In this document: piece after piece, positions 6,466-13,317 of the stretch
Position numbering within the stretch: position 1 is the first letter of the stretch
Layout: each line of letters opens with the position of its first letter
Assembly (NCBI GenBank): GCA_002711145.1
Contig: PAHS01000020.1
Location: 31,924-45,240 of the forward strand
Length of the DNA stretch: 13,317 bases
Direction: 5' to 3'
Origin: Marinovum sp.
GTDB lineage: Bacteria; Pseudomonadota; Alphaproteobacteria; Rhodobacterales; Rhodobacteraceae
Notes under the pieces: model-generated
Told to the model about the DNA's origin: nothing
Database searches by the model: none
Seen by the model: only the letters and a program-made list of their open reading frames with translations
Program-made: the position numbers and the translations under genes

Positions 6466-8433
6466 ATGTCACAAACTAGCAAAGATCGCCCGTGGCTCAT
6501 TAGAACTTACGCGGGACATTCGACGGCGGCTGCATCTAACAAGCTGTACAGATCTAATCTGGCCAAAGGACAAACCGGCCTTTCTGTTGCATTCGATCTC
6601 CCAACCCAGACAGGATATGACAGTGACCACTTATTAGCTCGCGGTGAAGTTGGAAAAGTTGGCGTCCCTGTAGGCCATTTGGGAGATATGAGAGCTTTAT
6701 TTGACCAAATCCCTTTAGATCAAATGAACACTTCCATGACGATAAATGCTACTGCTCCATGGTTGTTAGCTCTTTATATCGCTGTAGCGGAAGAACAAGG
6801 CGCAGAAGTAAAAAAATTACAAGGCACTGTTCAGAATGACATTATAAAAGAATACCTCAGTAGAGGAACGTACATTTGCCCACCTCAAGCTTCCCTTAAA
6901 TTGATAGGTGATGTTGCCGAATACTGTTATTCAGAAGTTCCAAAATGGAACCCAATGAATGTTTGCTCCTATCATTTACAAGAAGCGGGAGCTACTCCAG
7001 AACAAGAACTTGCTTTCGCATTAGCAACAGCAACGGCTGTTTTGGATGAGTTGCGTCCAAGGGTTTCCGAAAAGGAATTTCCCATTCTAGTAGGCAGAAT
7101 TTCATTTTTTGTAAATGCGGGCATACGATTTGTAACAGAAATGTGCAAAATGCGAGCGTTTGTAGACCTGTGGGACGAAATCTGCATGAAAAGATACGGG
7201 GTTTCCGATCCAAAATATCGCCGCTTTAGATATGGAGTCCAAGTAAATTCGCTAGGATTGACGGAGCAACAACCTGAAAACAATGTTTATCGCATTTTAA
7301 TTGAAATGCTAGCTGTTACCCTGTCTAAGAAAGCGAGAGCGCGTGCTGTGCAGTTACCAGCTTGGAATGAAGCTTTGGGTTTACCTCGGCCATGGGATCA
7401 GCAGTGGTCAATGCGAATGCAACAAATTATGGCATACGAAACAGATTTACTCGAATATGACGATCTTTTTGAAAACAATCCTGCAGTAGAAAAGAAAGTA
7501 ACCATTTTAAAAGATGGAGCTCGTCACGAATTAGCCAACCTCGACAGTATGGGAGGAGCAGTTCAAGCAATTGAGTATATGAAATCTCGATTAGTAGACT
7601 CAAATGCGGATCGACTTAACAAAATTGAGACAAATGAAACTGTTGTTGTTGGTGTGAATAAATTTACAACTAGTGAAGATTCACCCCTTACCACTGGTGA
7701 TAAAGGAATTATGATTGTTGATCCTGCGGTTGAGGCTGAACAGATTGGCAGACTCAATGCATGGCGTAATCAAAGAGACCCTGAAGCTGTAAAAGTAGCG
7801 CTTGATCAACTTAGTGATGCTGCAAAGAATGGGGCAAATATTATGCCTGCTTCAGTAAACGCCGCTAAAGTAGGTGCTACAACTGGGGAATGGGCCGAAA
7901 TTATGAGATCCGTGTATGGCGAATACCGCGGGCCTACTGGCCTGTCAAAATCTAAATCAAATAAAACTGAAGGATTAGATGAAATACGCTCATCTGTAGA
8001 CATTGTTTCAGATAAGCTGGGCCGTAGACTAAAATTTTTAATGGGAAAACCAGGCCTTGATGGGCACTCAAATGGGGCAGAGCAAATTGCTTTTCGTGCT
8101 CGAGATTGTGGTATGGAAATAGAATATCAAGGTATTCGGCTAACCCCTGAGCAATTGGTCGATGCAGTATTAGAAACACACCCTCATGTTATAGGGTTAT
8201 CAATCCTCTCTGGAAGTCACATACCACTTGTAAAAGAAACGTTGGAAAGATTATCTGAGGCAAATTTAAGCCATATTCCCCTGGTTGTGGGAGGAATAAT
8301 CCCAGACGAAGACGCTATTTCACTAGGAGCAATGGGTGTATCTAAAGTATACACTCCAAAGGACTTCGAGCTGAACTCTATAATGATGGATATTGTAGAA
8401 TTAGCAGATCCGCGAAAAGTGGCAGCAGAATAA
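6466..8433 (+). CDS. ecm: Ethylmalonyl-CoA mutase (coenzyme B12-dependent)
   Basis: Adenosylcobalamin-dependent radical mutase that converts (2R)-ethylmalonyl-CoA to (2S)-methylsuccinyl-CoA; called MeaA in Methylobacterium. At 655 residues it is a single-chain mutase: a substrate-binding TIM barrel followed by a C-terminal B12 domain. The barrel shows RTYAGHSTAAASN near the N-terminus, GLSVAFDLPTQTGYDSDH, SMTINATAPW and GTVQNDIIKEYLSRGTYICP. The B12 domain has KPGLDGHSNGAEQIA, with Asp532, His534 (the lower cobalt ligand) and Gly537 of DxHxxG, then GLSILSGSH and VVGGIIP. The GLDGHSNG form and the ccrA neighbour favour Ecm over methylmalonyl-CoA mutase, whose large subunit is usually about 710-720 residues. 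The ATG at 6466 has AAGGAG six bases upstream. A weak inverted repeat (GTCTA/TAGAC, 8434-8449) follows the stop without a T-run. High certainty. Confidence 0.96.
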   Translation: MSQTSKDRPWLIRTYAGHSTAAASNKLYRSNLAKGQTGLSVAFDLPTQTGYDSDHLLARGEVGKVGVPVGHLGDMRALFDQIPLDQMNTSMTINATAPWLLALYIAVAEEQGAEVKKLQGTVQNDIIKEYLSRGTYICPPQASLKLIGDVAEYCYSEVPKWNPMNVCSYHLQEAGATPEQELAFALATATAVLDELRPRVSEKEFPILVGRISFFVNAGIRFVTEMCKMRAFVDLWDEICMKRYGVSDPKYRRFRYGVQVNSLGLTEQQPENNVYRILIEMLAVTLSKKARARAVQLPAWNEALGLPRPWDQQWSMRMQQIMAYETDLLEYDDLFENNPAVEKKVTILKDGARHELANLDSMGGAVQAIEYMKSRLVDSNADRLNKIETNETVVVGVNKFTTSEDSPLTTGDKGIMIVDPAVEAEQIGRLNAWRNQRDPEAVKVALDQLSDAAKNGANIMPASVNAAKVGATTGEWAEIMRSVYGEYRGPTGLSKSKSNKTEGLDEIRSSVDIVSDKLGRRLKFLMGKPGLDGHSNGAEQIAFRARDCGMEIEYQGIRLTPEQLVDAVLETHPHVIGLSILSGSHIPLVKETLERLSEANLSHIPLVVGGIIPDEDAISLGAMGVSKVYTPKDFELNSIMMDIVELADPRKVAAE

Positions 8434-8519
8434 GTCTAATCTTGTAGACGACGTAAGAAAAGCTTTATGCAGTATTCAAATATACTAAGTAGGCATATCT
8501 CAAAAATATAGGCCAAGGG

Positions 8520-8966
8520 ATGATAAAAGACTACGAGATTAGACCGTTAGAGAAAAAAGACCAAGAACAATGGCATTATATTTGGGGCGAATACCTTAAA
8601 TTTTATGAAACAGAGCTTCCATCTAAAATATACTCTGAAACATTCTCTCGGCTTCTCGATACGGATAATAGACACCAAAACTGTATAGTTGCTTACAGTG
8701 GGGAAACTCTATTTGGGTTGGTACATTATATCTTCCACCCTCATAACTGGAGAACTGATGATGTATGCTATTTACAAGACTTATTTACACTTAAAAAACA
8801 GCGCCGGAAGGGCATAGCTAAAGCTTTGATCCAAGCTGTTTATGAAGCAGCCGATGCAAACGGAACTTCTTCAGTCTACTGGATGACACAAGACTTTAAT
8901 CTCGGAGCACGGAAGCTATATGACCAAGTCGCATCATTAACCCCATTCATAAAATACCAAAGGTAA
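8520..8966 (+). CDS. GNAT family N-acetyltransferase (Hpa2-like)
   Basis: Probable acetyl-CoA-dependent N-acetyltransferase of 148 residues; the substrate is not identifiable. The GNAT fold is visible: N-terminal IRPLEKKD, a long alpha1/alpha2 region, and strand beta4 YLQDLFT (84-90). Motif A QRRKGIAKALI (94-104) supplies the pyrophosphate-binding loop. Motif B is VYWMTQDFNLGARKLYDQVA (119-138), where Tyr134 is the likely general acid. The YLQDLF...YWMT...ARKLYD pattern resembles the Hpa2/Hpa3-like subgroup that acetylates small amines or basic peptides, which is only a family resemblance. The ATG at 8520 follows AAGGG almost directly, so its ribosome site is weak or lies at the AGG around 8510. 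A TATACT at 8481-8486 is a possible -10 with no good -35. The stop lies inside the deoD ribosome-binding region, so the two genes are probably co-translated. Confidence 0.8.
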   Translation: MIKDYEIRPLEKKDQEQWHYIWGEYLKFYETELPSKIYSETFSRLLDTDNRHQNCIVAYSGETLFGLVHYIFHPHNWRTDDVCYLQDLFTLKKQRRKGIAKALIQAVYEAADANGTSSVYWMTQDFNLGARKLYDQVASLTPFIKYQR

Positions 8967-8969
8967 GAA

Positions 8970-9680
8970 ATGACTATTCATATCGGAGCTACAATTGACG
9001 AAATCGCCGACACAGTGCTTCTACCTGGAGATCCAATGCGTGCAAAGTGGGCTGCGGAGCAGTTTTTAACATCTCCACGTCTTGTAAATCAGGTGCGAGG
9101 GATGTTTGGTTACACAGGGACATTTAACGGTAATCGCGTAACCATACAAGGCAGTGGGATGGGAATGCCCTCTCTCTCAATTTATGCAAATGAACTAATT
9201 AGGGATTATAATGCACAGACTTTAATTAGAATTGGGTCTTGCGGCGGTATGCAACCAAATATCGATATTCGTGATATAATACTTGCACAAACCACAACTT
9301 ACGTAACAACCCCTTCTTCCACTGTGATGAAAGAAATCAGTTTTTCTCCGTGTGCAGATTTTGAACTAATAAAGAACGCACATTCTTTTGCAGAAAGTAA
9401 AGGATTTAAAACACACGTTGGAAATATCTATTCATCCGATACTTTTTATGACGAAAGAGCGGACCTTAATGAGCAAATGGTCAGACACGGAGTCCTAGCT
9501 GTGGAGATGGAAGCCGCTGAACTGTACACTTTAGCTGCCCGTTTTAATAGGAAAGCACTCGCAATTTTAACAGTCTCAGATCATCTGCAGACAGGAGAAG
9601 CCTTGCCATCCGATGAAAGAGAAAAGACTTTTGCTCAAATGGTAGAGGTAGCCCTAGCTGCCGCGTTTCCAACCAAATAA
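8970..9680 (+). CDS. deoD: Purine-nucleoside phosphorylase DeoD
   Basis: Hexameric-type bacterial purine nucleoside phosphorylase: phosphorolysis of (deoxy)purine nucleosides to base and (deoxy)ribose-1-phosphate in salvage. The 236 residues align without gaps to E. coli DeoD numbering at every active-site position I can recall: His4, Gly20 and Arg24 (GDPMRAK), Arg43, Arg87 and Ser90 (RIGSCGG), Glu179-Met180-Glu181 (VEMEAAE), Ser203, Asp204 and Arg217. [16 protein letters not shown] (61-76) is the family signature. The protein is therefore almost certainly active on 6-oxo and 6-amino purines. AAAGG six bases before the ATG lies in the last codons of the upstream GNAT gene; the stop-to-start gap is three bases, indicating translational coupling. 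It is convergent with sdhB, 21 bp away, and no terminator is visible between them. No deoA, deoC or cdd is in the window. Confidence 0.96.
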   Translation: MTIHIGATIDEIADTVLLPGDPMRAKWAAEQFLTSPRLVNQVRGMFGYTGTFNGNRVTIQGSGMGMPSLSIYANELIRDYNAQTLIRIGSCGGMQPNIDIRDIILAQTTTYVTTPSSTVMKEISFSPCADFELIKNAHSFAESKGFKTHVGNIYSSDTFYDERADLNEQMVRHGVLAVEMEAAELYTLAARFNRKALAILTVSDHLQTGEALPSDEREKTFAQMVEVALAAAFPTK

Positions 9681-9701
9681 GTACACCAGCAAAGTAAGTG
9701 A

Positions 9702-10481
9702 CTAGGCACTTCTTTCGACCATCATTTTTTTAACCTCTGCGATTGCTTTGGCAGGGTTAAGTCCTTTAGGACAAGTATTGGTACAATTCATTATTGTGTG
9801 GCACCGGTATACTTTAAACGGATCATCGAGGTCGCGCAAACGATCTCCAGTAGCCTCATCTCTGCTATCGATAATCCAACGATAGGCATGAAGCAAAGCG
9901 GCAGGACCTAAATATTTATCGCTATTCCACCAATATGACGGACATGAAGTCGAACAAGATGCACACATTACGCACTCATATAATCCATCCAATTTTTTTC
10001 TGTCTTCAATGGATTGTTTCCACTCTGTATTAGGCCGCTCTGTCTTAGTCTCCAGCCACGGCATAATCGAGGCATGCTGTGCGTAAAAATGTGTTAAATC
10101 AGGTATAAGATCTTTGATTACGGGCATATGGGGTAACGGATAAATATTTATATCACCTTTTACATCATCAATGCCATGAACGCATGCTAATGTGTTTATA
10201 CCACCTATGCTCATCGCACACGATCCACAAATCCCCTCACGGCAAGATCTTCTAAAGGTTAAAGTCGGATCAATATCACTCTTAATTTTGATTAATGCAT
10301 CTAAAATCATGGGCCCACAGTTATCAATATCCACGAAATACGTGTCCAAGCTAGGGTTCTCAGTATCATCTGGAGACCAACGATATATATTGAAAACGCG
10401 CAAATTGTTGGCACCTTCAGGCTTTGGCCATGTCTTGCCTCTCATTATTCTACTGTTTTTGGGTAGCGTTAACTGTACCAT
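9702..10481 (-). CDS. sdhB: Succinate dehydrogenase iron-sulfur subunit
   Basis: Electron-transfer subunit of respiratory complex II, on the cytoplasmic face of the inner membrane. It passes electrons from SdhA flavin to ubiquinone. All cluster ligands are present in 259 residues. [2Fe-2S]: Cys80, 85, 88 and 100 ([10 protein letters not shown]...C). [4Fe-4S]: Cys170, 173, 176 and 237. [3Fe-4S]: Cys180, 227 and 233. The quinone-site tryptophan is in [10 protein letters not shown] (Trp185), and His228 follows the first 3Fe ligand of the CHTIMNC block. The Ala-ending tail and the length are normal for alphaproteobacteria. ATG at 10481 with AGGAA seven bases upstream; the Shine-Dalgarno overlaps the sdhA stop TAG, giving a 10-base gap and likely coupled translation. 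Last gene of the operon; convergent with deoD. Confidence 0.97.
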   Translation of the reverse strand: MVQLTLPKNSRIMRGKTWPKPEGANNLRVFNIYRWSPDDTENPSLDTYFVDIDNCGPMILDALIKIKSDIDPTLTFRRSCREGICGSCAMSIGGINTLACVHGIDDVKGDINIYPLPHMPVIKDLIPDLTHFYAQHASIMPWLETKTERPNTEWKQSIEDRKKLDGLYECVMCASCSTSCPSYWWNSDKYLGPAALLHAYRWIIDSRDEATGDRLRDLDDPFKVYRCHTIMNCTNTCPKGLNPAKAIAEVKKMMVERSA

Positions 10482-10491
10482 ATCATAGTTC

Positions 10492-12303
10492 CTAGAAAGT
10501 ACGTTCTTTTGGTGCTATCTTTGACAAACTTATTCCGCCCTCATTTTCAGTAGAGAGTGGGTCCGTTATGACGGGTCGGTAACTAAGTTTTACAGACTTT
10601 GCATTCTCCGAGAAACGAGAGATTGTATGAACGCGCCAATTCTCGTCATCACGACCCTCAAAATCCTCATGAGCATGCGCTCCACGGCTCTCCTTGCGTG
10701 CTTCAGCTCCACAAATTGTGCTCAGCGCATTTGGCATCAGGTTTGTAAGTTCTAAAGTTTCCATCAAATCACTATTCCAGACAAGGCTCCTATCTACGAC
10801 TGACAGATCATTTACACCATCAGCGATCTTACTCATTTTTCCGACACCATTTGCTAAAGTTTCAGCCGTTCTAAATACAGCAGCATCTTCCTGCATCGTT
10901 TTTTGCATTTGCAAACGCAAATCTGCTGTTGGGATTGCACCTTTAGCATACCGAAGTCCATCAAAACGATCAAAAGCGTTATCGACAGAGAGCTTATTCA
11001 AATCAGGATTGTGTGCATCAGCATCAACAACCTTCCCAGCCTTTATAGCGGATGCTCGACCGAAAACTACTAAGTCAATTAACGAATTTGATCCCAGTCT
11101 ATTTGCCCCATGTACCGAAGCGCAGCCAGCCTCGCCAACAGCCATTAAACCCGGCACGATCTGGTTAGGGTTCTCCTCAGTCGGGCTTAGTACTTCGCCC
11201 CAATAATTGGTTGGAATACCACCCATGTTGTAGTGCACCGTTGGTAACACTGGAATCGGTTCTTTGGTCACATCTACTCCAGCGAAGATCTTTGCAGACT
11301 CAGATATTCCTGGAAGTCTCTCAGCAAGTGCAGCTTCTGGCAAATGACTTAGGTTTAAGTGGATATGGTCACCCGTTTTTCCAGCTCCCCTGCCCTCCCG
11401 GATCTCCATAGTCATGCAACGACTAACATAATCCCTAGGAGCAAGGTCTTTGTAGTGTGGCGCGTATCTTTCCATAAAACGCTCGCCTTCAGAGTTTGTC
11501 AAATACCCTCCCTCACCACGAGCACCTTCTGTGATCAAGCAACCTGAACCATAAATACCCGTTGGATGAAATTGGACAAATTCCATATCTTGCAACGGCA
11601 GACCAGCCCTAGCTATCATGCCACCACCATCACCAGTGCATGTATGGGCCGAAGTTGCGCTAAAATAGGCTCGACCGTACCCACCTGTCGCTAAAACAAC
11701 TAATTTAGCATTAAAAACGTGAAACGAGCCGTCATCCAACTTCCAACAAACGACGCCCTGGCATTGTCCATCTTCTGACATAATAAGGTCAATGGCAAAG
11801 TACTCGATGTAAAACTCTGCATTCTGCTTCAGCGACTGACCGTAAAGAGTATGCAGGATGGCATGGCCAGTTCGATCTGCGGCTGCGCAGGTTCTCTGAA
11901 CAGGCGGACCTTCACCAAATTCCGTGGTATGGCCGCCGAAAGGTCTCTGATATATGTCGCCTTTTTCAGTCCTACTAAAAGGAACACCATAATGTTCGAG
12001 TTCATACACTGCCTTAGGTGCTTCCCTAGCCAAATACTCCATAGCATCAGTGTCGCCGAGCCAATCTGATCCCTTAACTGTGTCGTACATGTGCCATTGC
12101 CAATGGTCTGGCCCCATATTTCCCAAAGAAGCCGCTATACCGCCTTGAGCCGCAACAGTATGAGACCTCGTAGGAAATACCTTTGTGACACATGCCGTTT
12201 TAAGTCCTTGCTCAGCCATACCTAGAGTAGCTCGCAAGCCTGAACCACCAGCACCTACCACCACAACATCATACTCGTGAATTTCGTGAGAATATGCTTC
12301 CAA
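10492..12303 (-). CDS. sdhA: Succinate dehydrogenase flavoprotein subunit
   Basis: Catalytic subunit of complex II, oxidising succinate to fumarate and linking the TCA cycle to ubiquinone. The 603 residues include the FAD-binding [13 protein letters not shown] (13-25), the covalent FAD histidine His48 in [12 protein letters not shown], and the dicarboxylate-site residues His246 (QFHPTGI), Arg290 (APRDYVSR), His357 ([10 protein letters not shown]) and Arg402 ([10 protein letters not shown]). These are all at positions matching E. coli SdhA with an offset of 3-4. The start is a TTG at 12303. No ATG or GTG exists between an upstream in-frame stop and the FAD motif, and AGGGA lies seven bases upstream, overlapping the sdhD stop. 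A rare start on the catalytic subunit may lower its initiation rate, but the sequence alone cannot show that. Operon position and subunit order sdhC-D-A-B are the usual alphaproteobacterial ones. Confidence 0.97.
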   Translation of the reverse strand: MEAYSHEIHEYDVVVVGAGGSGLRATLGMAEQGLKTACVTKVFPTRSHTVAAQGGIAASLGNMGPDHWQWHMYDTVKGSDWLGDTDAMEYLAREAPKAVYELEHYGVPFSRTEKGDIYQRPFGGHTTEFGEGPPVQRTCAAADRTGHAILHTLYGQSLKQNAEFYIEYFAIDLIMSEDGQCQGVVCWKLDDGSFHVFNAKLVVLATGGYGRAYFSATSAHTCTGDGGGMIARAGLPLQDMEFVQFHPTGIYGSGCLITEGARGEGGYLTNSEGERFMERYAPHYKDLAPRDYVSRCMTMEIREGRGAGKTGDHIHLNLSHLPEAALAERLPGISESAKIFAGVDVTKEPIPVLPTVHYNMGGIPTNYWGEVLSPTEENPNQIVPGLMAVGEAGCASVHGANRLGSNSLIDLVVFGRASAIKAGKVVDADAHNPDLNKLSVDNAFDRFDGLRYAKGAIPTADLRLQMQKTMQEDAAVFRTAETLANGVGKMSKIADGVNDLSVVDRSLVWNSDLMETLELTNLMPNALSTICGAEARKESRGAHAHEDFEGRDDENWRVHTISRFSENAKSVKLSYRPVITDPLSTENEGGISLSKIAPKERTF

Positions 12304-12310
12304 TGAAAAG

Positions 12311-12315
12311 TCCCT
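12311..12315 (-). promoter_or_regulatory. Shine-Dalgarno for the sdhA TTG start
   Basis: AGGGA on the minus strand, seven bases before TTG at 12303. Its first two bases are the last two of the sdhD TAG stop (12316-12314). It supports a TTG start that has no ATG or GTG competitor. Confidence 0.6.
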
Positions 12316-12655
12316 ATACCAAAATTTTAATCAACGCTAAGAGTGTCACGGCTATCAATAAATAAGATAAACCGATCGTAAAAATTATCCACACCTTGTT
12401 CATGACTCCGTGCACATAATCTTCGATCAATACCTGGACTCCGCTTTTAAAATGTAAAAGCCCAACTGTAAATGTCACTGCGACTATAAGCGCATAAATT
12501 GGCTGTTCAAGTTTAGCTAACACGACAACTCTCTGCTCGCCAAATATAGGTCCAATTGTGATTATAAATATAGGGACTAGGGCAACGAGTGCCATTGAGC
12601 TAATTTTCATTGCTTTAAAGTGTGACGTGCCTGTTTTAATTATGTCAAATGCCAT
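12314..12655 (-). CDS. sdhD: Succinate dehydrogenase membrane anchor subunit SdhD
   Basis: Hydrophobic anchor that with SdhC binds heme b and forms the quinone site of complex II. The 113 residues show three membrane segments (about 20-38, 50-70, 86-112). The heme ligand His68 is in LLHFKSG, and the Asp79-Tyr80 pair is in VLIEDYVHG, eleven residues later as in E. coli SdhD. The N-terminal region is unusual: where alphaproteobacterial SdhD normally has a HWWxQR-like stretch, this protein has SHFKAMK, so Trp/Trp/Gln/Arg become Phe/Lys/Met/Lys. Start: ATG at 12655 with AGGAG nine bases upstream. A TTG directly before it (12658) has a six-base spacing and would only add one Met. Gap to sdhC is about 37 bases; sdhA starts 10 bases after the stop. 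Confidence 0.88.
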   Translation of the reverse strand: MAFDIIKTGTSHFKAMKISSMALVALVPIFIITIGPIFGEQRVVVLAKLEQPIYALIVAVTFTVGLLHFKSGVQVLIEDYVHGVMNKVWIIFTIGLSYLLIAVTLLALIKILV

Positions 12656-12692
12656 CAAATATCACTCCTAGCCGTCCCTGGCCTGAAAAGTT

Positions 12693-13091
12693 TTACAAAA
12701 ATAAAATAGTTAAAAAAGTTAAAACAAACGAGCCCAAAACTACCGCCCATCCCAAAAGCCTTGATGTGTTAATATCTAGCCATACTGCATGATCCCAGAT
12801 CAGATGCCGAATTCCAGCCAAGGTGTGATACCAAAGCGCCCAGAGAGAACCAAGTAACACAAGCTGACCCAACCAGCTAGAAATTACTGCATTCATTATC
12901 AAAAAGTTTGCTTCAGAAGTTGCTGCTGCAATCAACCATAAAATGAATAGAATTACCCCTACAATCAGCGCATTACCGGTAATTCTGGTAAGGATAGAAG
13001 TTATAGCATGTAATTGCCATTTATAAACGGATAAATGAGGCGAAAGTGGCCGTTGATCACTTTTTGACTTAGACATCTTAAAATCATCCAT
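12693..13091 (-). CDS. sdhC: Succinate dehydrogenase cytochrome b556 subunit SdhC
   Basis: Membrane subunit of complex II carrying heme b and part of the ubiquinone site. At 132 residues it has the family N-terminus RPLSPHLSVY (14-23) and the quinone-site Ser32-x3-Arg36 in SILTRITG. Three membrane helices follow (about 38-57, 66-90, 110-131), with the heme ligand His89 in HTLAGIRHLIWD and the second conserved His96. First gene of the sdhCDAB operon. The start is uncertain: ATG at 13091 or ATG at 13076, five codons in, where MSKSK would sit close to RPLSPHL as in many homologues. Neither has a clear Shine-Dalgarno. Upstream lies an A/T run (13101-13108) and 88 bases to the end of a broken DUF1737-like frame. 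No promoter matching the sigma-70 consensus could be picked out there. Confidence 0.92.
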   Translation of the reverse strand: MDDFKMSKSKSDQRPLSPHLSVYKWQLHAITSILTRITGNALIVGVILFILWLIAAATSEANFLIMNAVISSWLGQLVLLGSLWALWYHTLAGIRHLIWDHAVWLDINTSRLLGWAVVLGSFVLTFLTILFL

Positions 13092-13179
13092 GTGTTTTAG
13101 AAAAAAAATTTATGCTCTTTAACTACGAACATGTACTTAGTTCAAGTTGTAAGTCACGACCAGAGCTCGACATGATAAT
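13092..13179. promoter_or_regulatory. sdh operon leader / promoter region
   Basis: The 88 bp upstream of sdhC must hold the operon promoter unless it reads in from outside. A TTGAAC at 13145-13140 (minus strand) is the best -35, but no good -10 lies 16-18 bp on (TAAAGA at best). A TGATAA at 13173-13178 (plus strand) matches the boxes upstream of ecm. A poly-T run (minus strand) lies just before the start codon. Confidence 0.3.
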
Positions 13180-13317
13180 TTACTGATCTCCCAATTTCGT
13201 ATCAGTATGATAATCCTTACTAATACTTTTAACCACTGCTTAAGCACAAAGCATTTTAATACTTTGACTGTCGTAACTATACTGAAGATCTCCATGTAGT
13301 GTCCAACCTTTCGATAG
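13180..13317 (-). pseudogene. DUF1737-like gene 3' end with in-frame TAA
   Basis: On the minus strand the frame starting at 13317 reads LSKGWTLHGDLQYSY, then DSQSIKMLCA, then TAA at 13242-13240. It stays open in the same frame for AVVKSISKDYHTDTKLGDQ until a second TAA at 13182-13180. From memory, DUF1737 proteins (small, function unknown) carry a pattern like LxxGWxLHG ... CxQAVVK ... KLGxQ. Here the Gln of CAQAVVK would be CAA but is TAA, a single C-to-T change. The family-like residues after the stop argue for a recent nonsense mutation or a base-calling error rather than a natural C-terminus. The 5' part is beyond the window. Family assignment is by pattern only; a real protein ending at 13240 is the alternative. 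Confidence 0.5.

Noticed and set aside
6371..6637. Plus-strand open frame starting in the ccrA-ecm spacer and running into ecm
   Set aside because: It is out of frame with ecm and overlaps the conserved Ecm N-terminus. The AAGGAG before 6466 belongs to ecm.
8434..8449. GTCTA/TAGAC hairpin as ecm terminator
   Set aside because: The stem is only five base pairs and no T-run follows.
10694..11206. Long open frame (170 codons) on the plus strand inside sdhA
   Set aside because: Antisense to a confidently identified sdhA; no recognisable motif or ribosome site. It is a by-product of sdhA codon use.
13240..13242. Recoding of TAA as an amino acid (alternative code or readthrough)
   Set aside because: TAA ends ileS, tadA, ecm, deoD and other genes normally. 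One internal TAA is better explained by mutation or sequence error.

Overview
The window is a gene-dense, AT-rich chromosomal segment that looks alphaproteobacterial. Three things point there: adjacent, divergently arranged crotonyl-CoA carboxylase/reductase and ethylmalonyl-CoA mutase genes (ethylmalonyl-CoA pathway), an sdhCDAB operon of alphaproteobacterial type, and a divergent tadA / RluB-family pair. The low GC suggests a streamlined or marine-type lineage, but genus and habitat cannot be fixed from this sequence. I see no mobile element, CRISPR array, tRNA or rRNA gene.

Layout. (1) 1-1712, +: 3' two-thirds of ileS, cut by the window start. (2) 1759-2238, -: tadA, convergent with ileS. 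(3) 2282-3130, +: RluB-family 23S rRNA pseudouridine synthase, divergent from tadA across 43 bp. (4) 3233-4723, -: an SF1B (RecD/Dda-like) helicase whose start codon sits next to a perfect 10-bp-arm inverted repeat. (5) 4878-6155, -: ccrA, and 6466-8433, +: ecm, divergent across a 310-bp regulatory region with repeated motifs. (6) 8520-9680, +: a GNAT acetyltransferase and deoD, closely coupled. (7) 13091-9702, -: sdhC, sdhD, sdhA, sdhB, an operon with 10-nt junctions. (8) 13317-13180, -: end of a DUF1737-like reading frame interrupted by an in-frame TAA.

How the genes fit together. Ccr reductively carboxylates crotonyl-CoA to ethylmalonyl-CoA. After epimerisation (enzyme not in this window), Ecm rearranges ethylmalonyl-CoA to methylsuccinyl-CoA, so C2 units can be assimilated without the glyoxylate shunt. 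The pathway's succinyl-CoA output enters the TCA cycle, where the nearby succinate dehydrogenase acts. The left third is translation and DNA housekeeping (IleRS, tRNA A34 deamination, rRNA pseudouridylation, helicase). GNAT-deoD is a small unit with nucleoside salvage as its only firm function.

Most of the window is ordinary core metabolism and I found no convincing new multi-gene system. The items most worth a second look are the repeated motifs between ccrA and ecm, the palindrome at the helicase start, the broken DUF1737-like gene beside sdhC, and an SdhD whose normally conserved N-terminal quinone/heme-side residues appear replaced.
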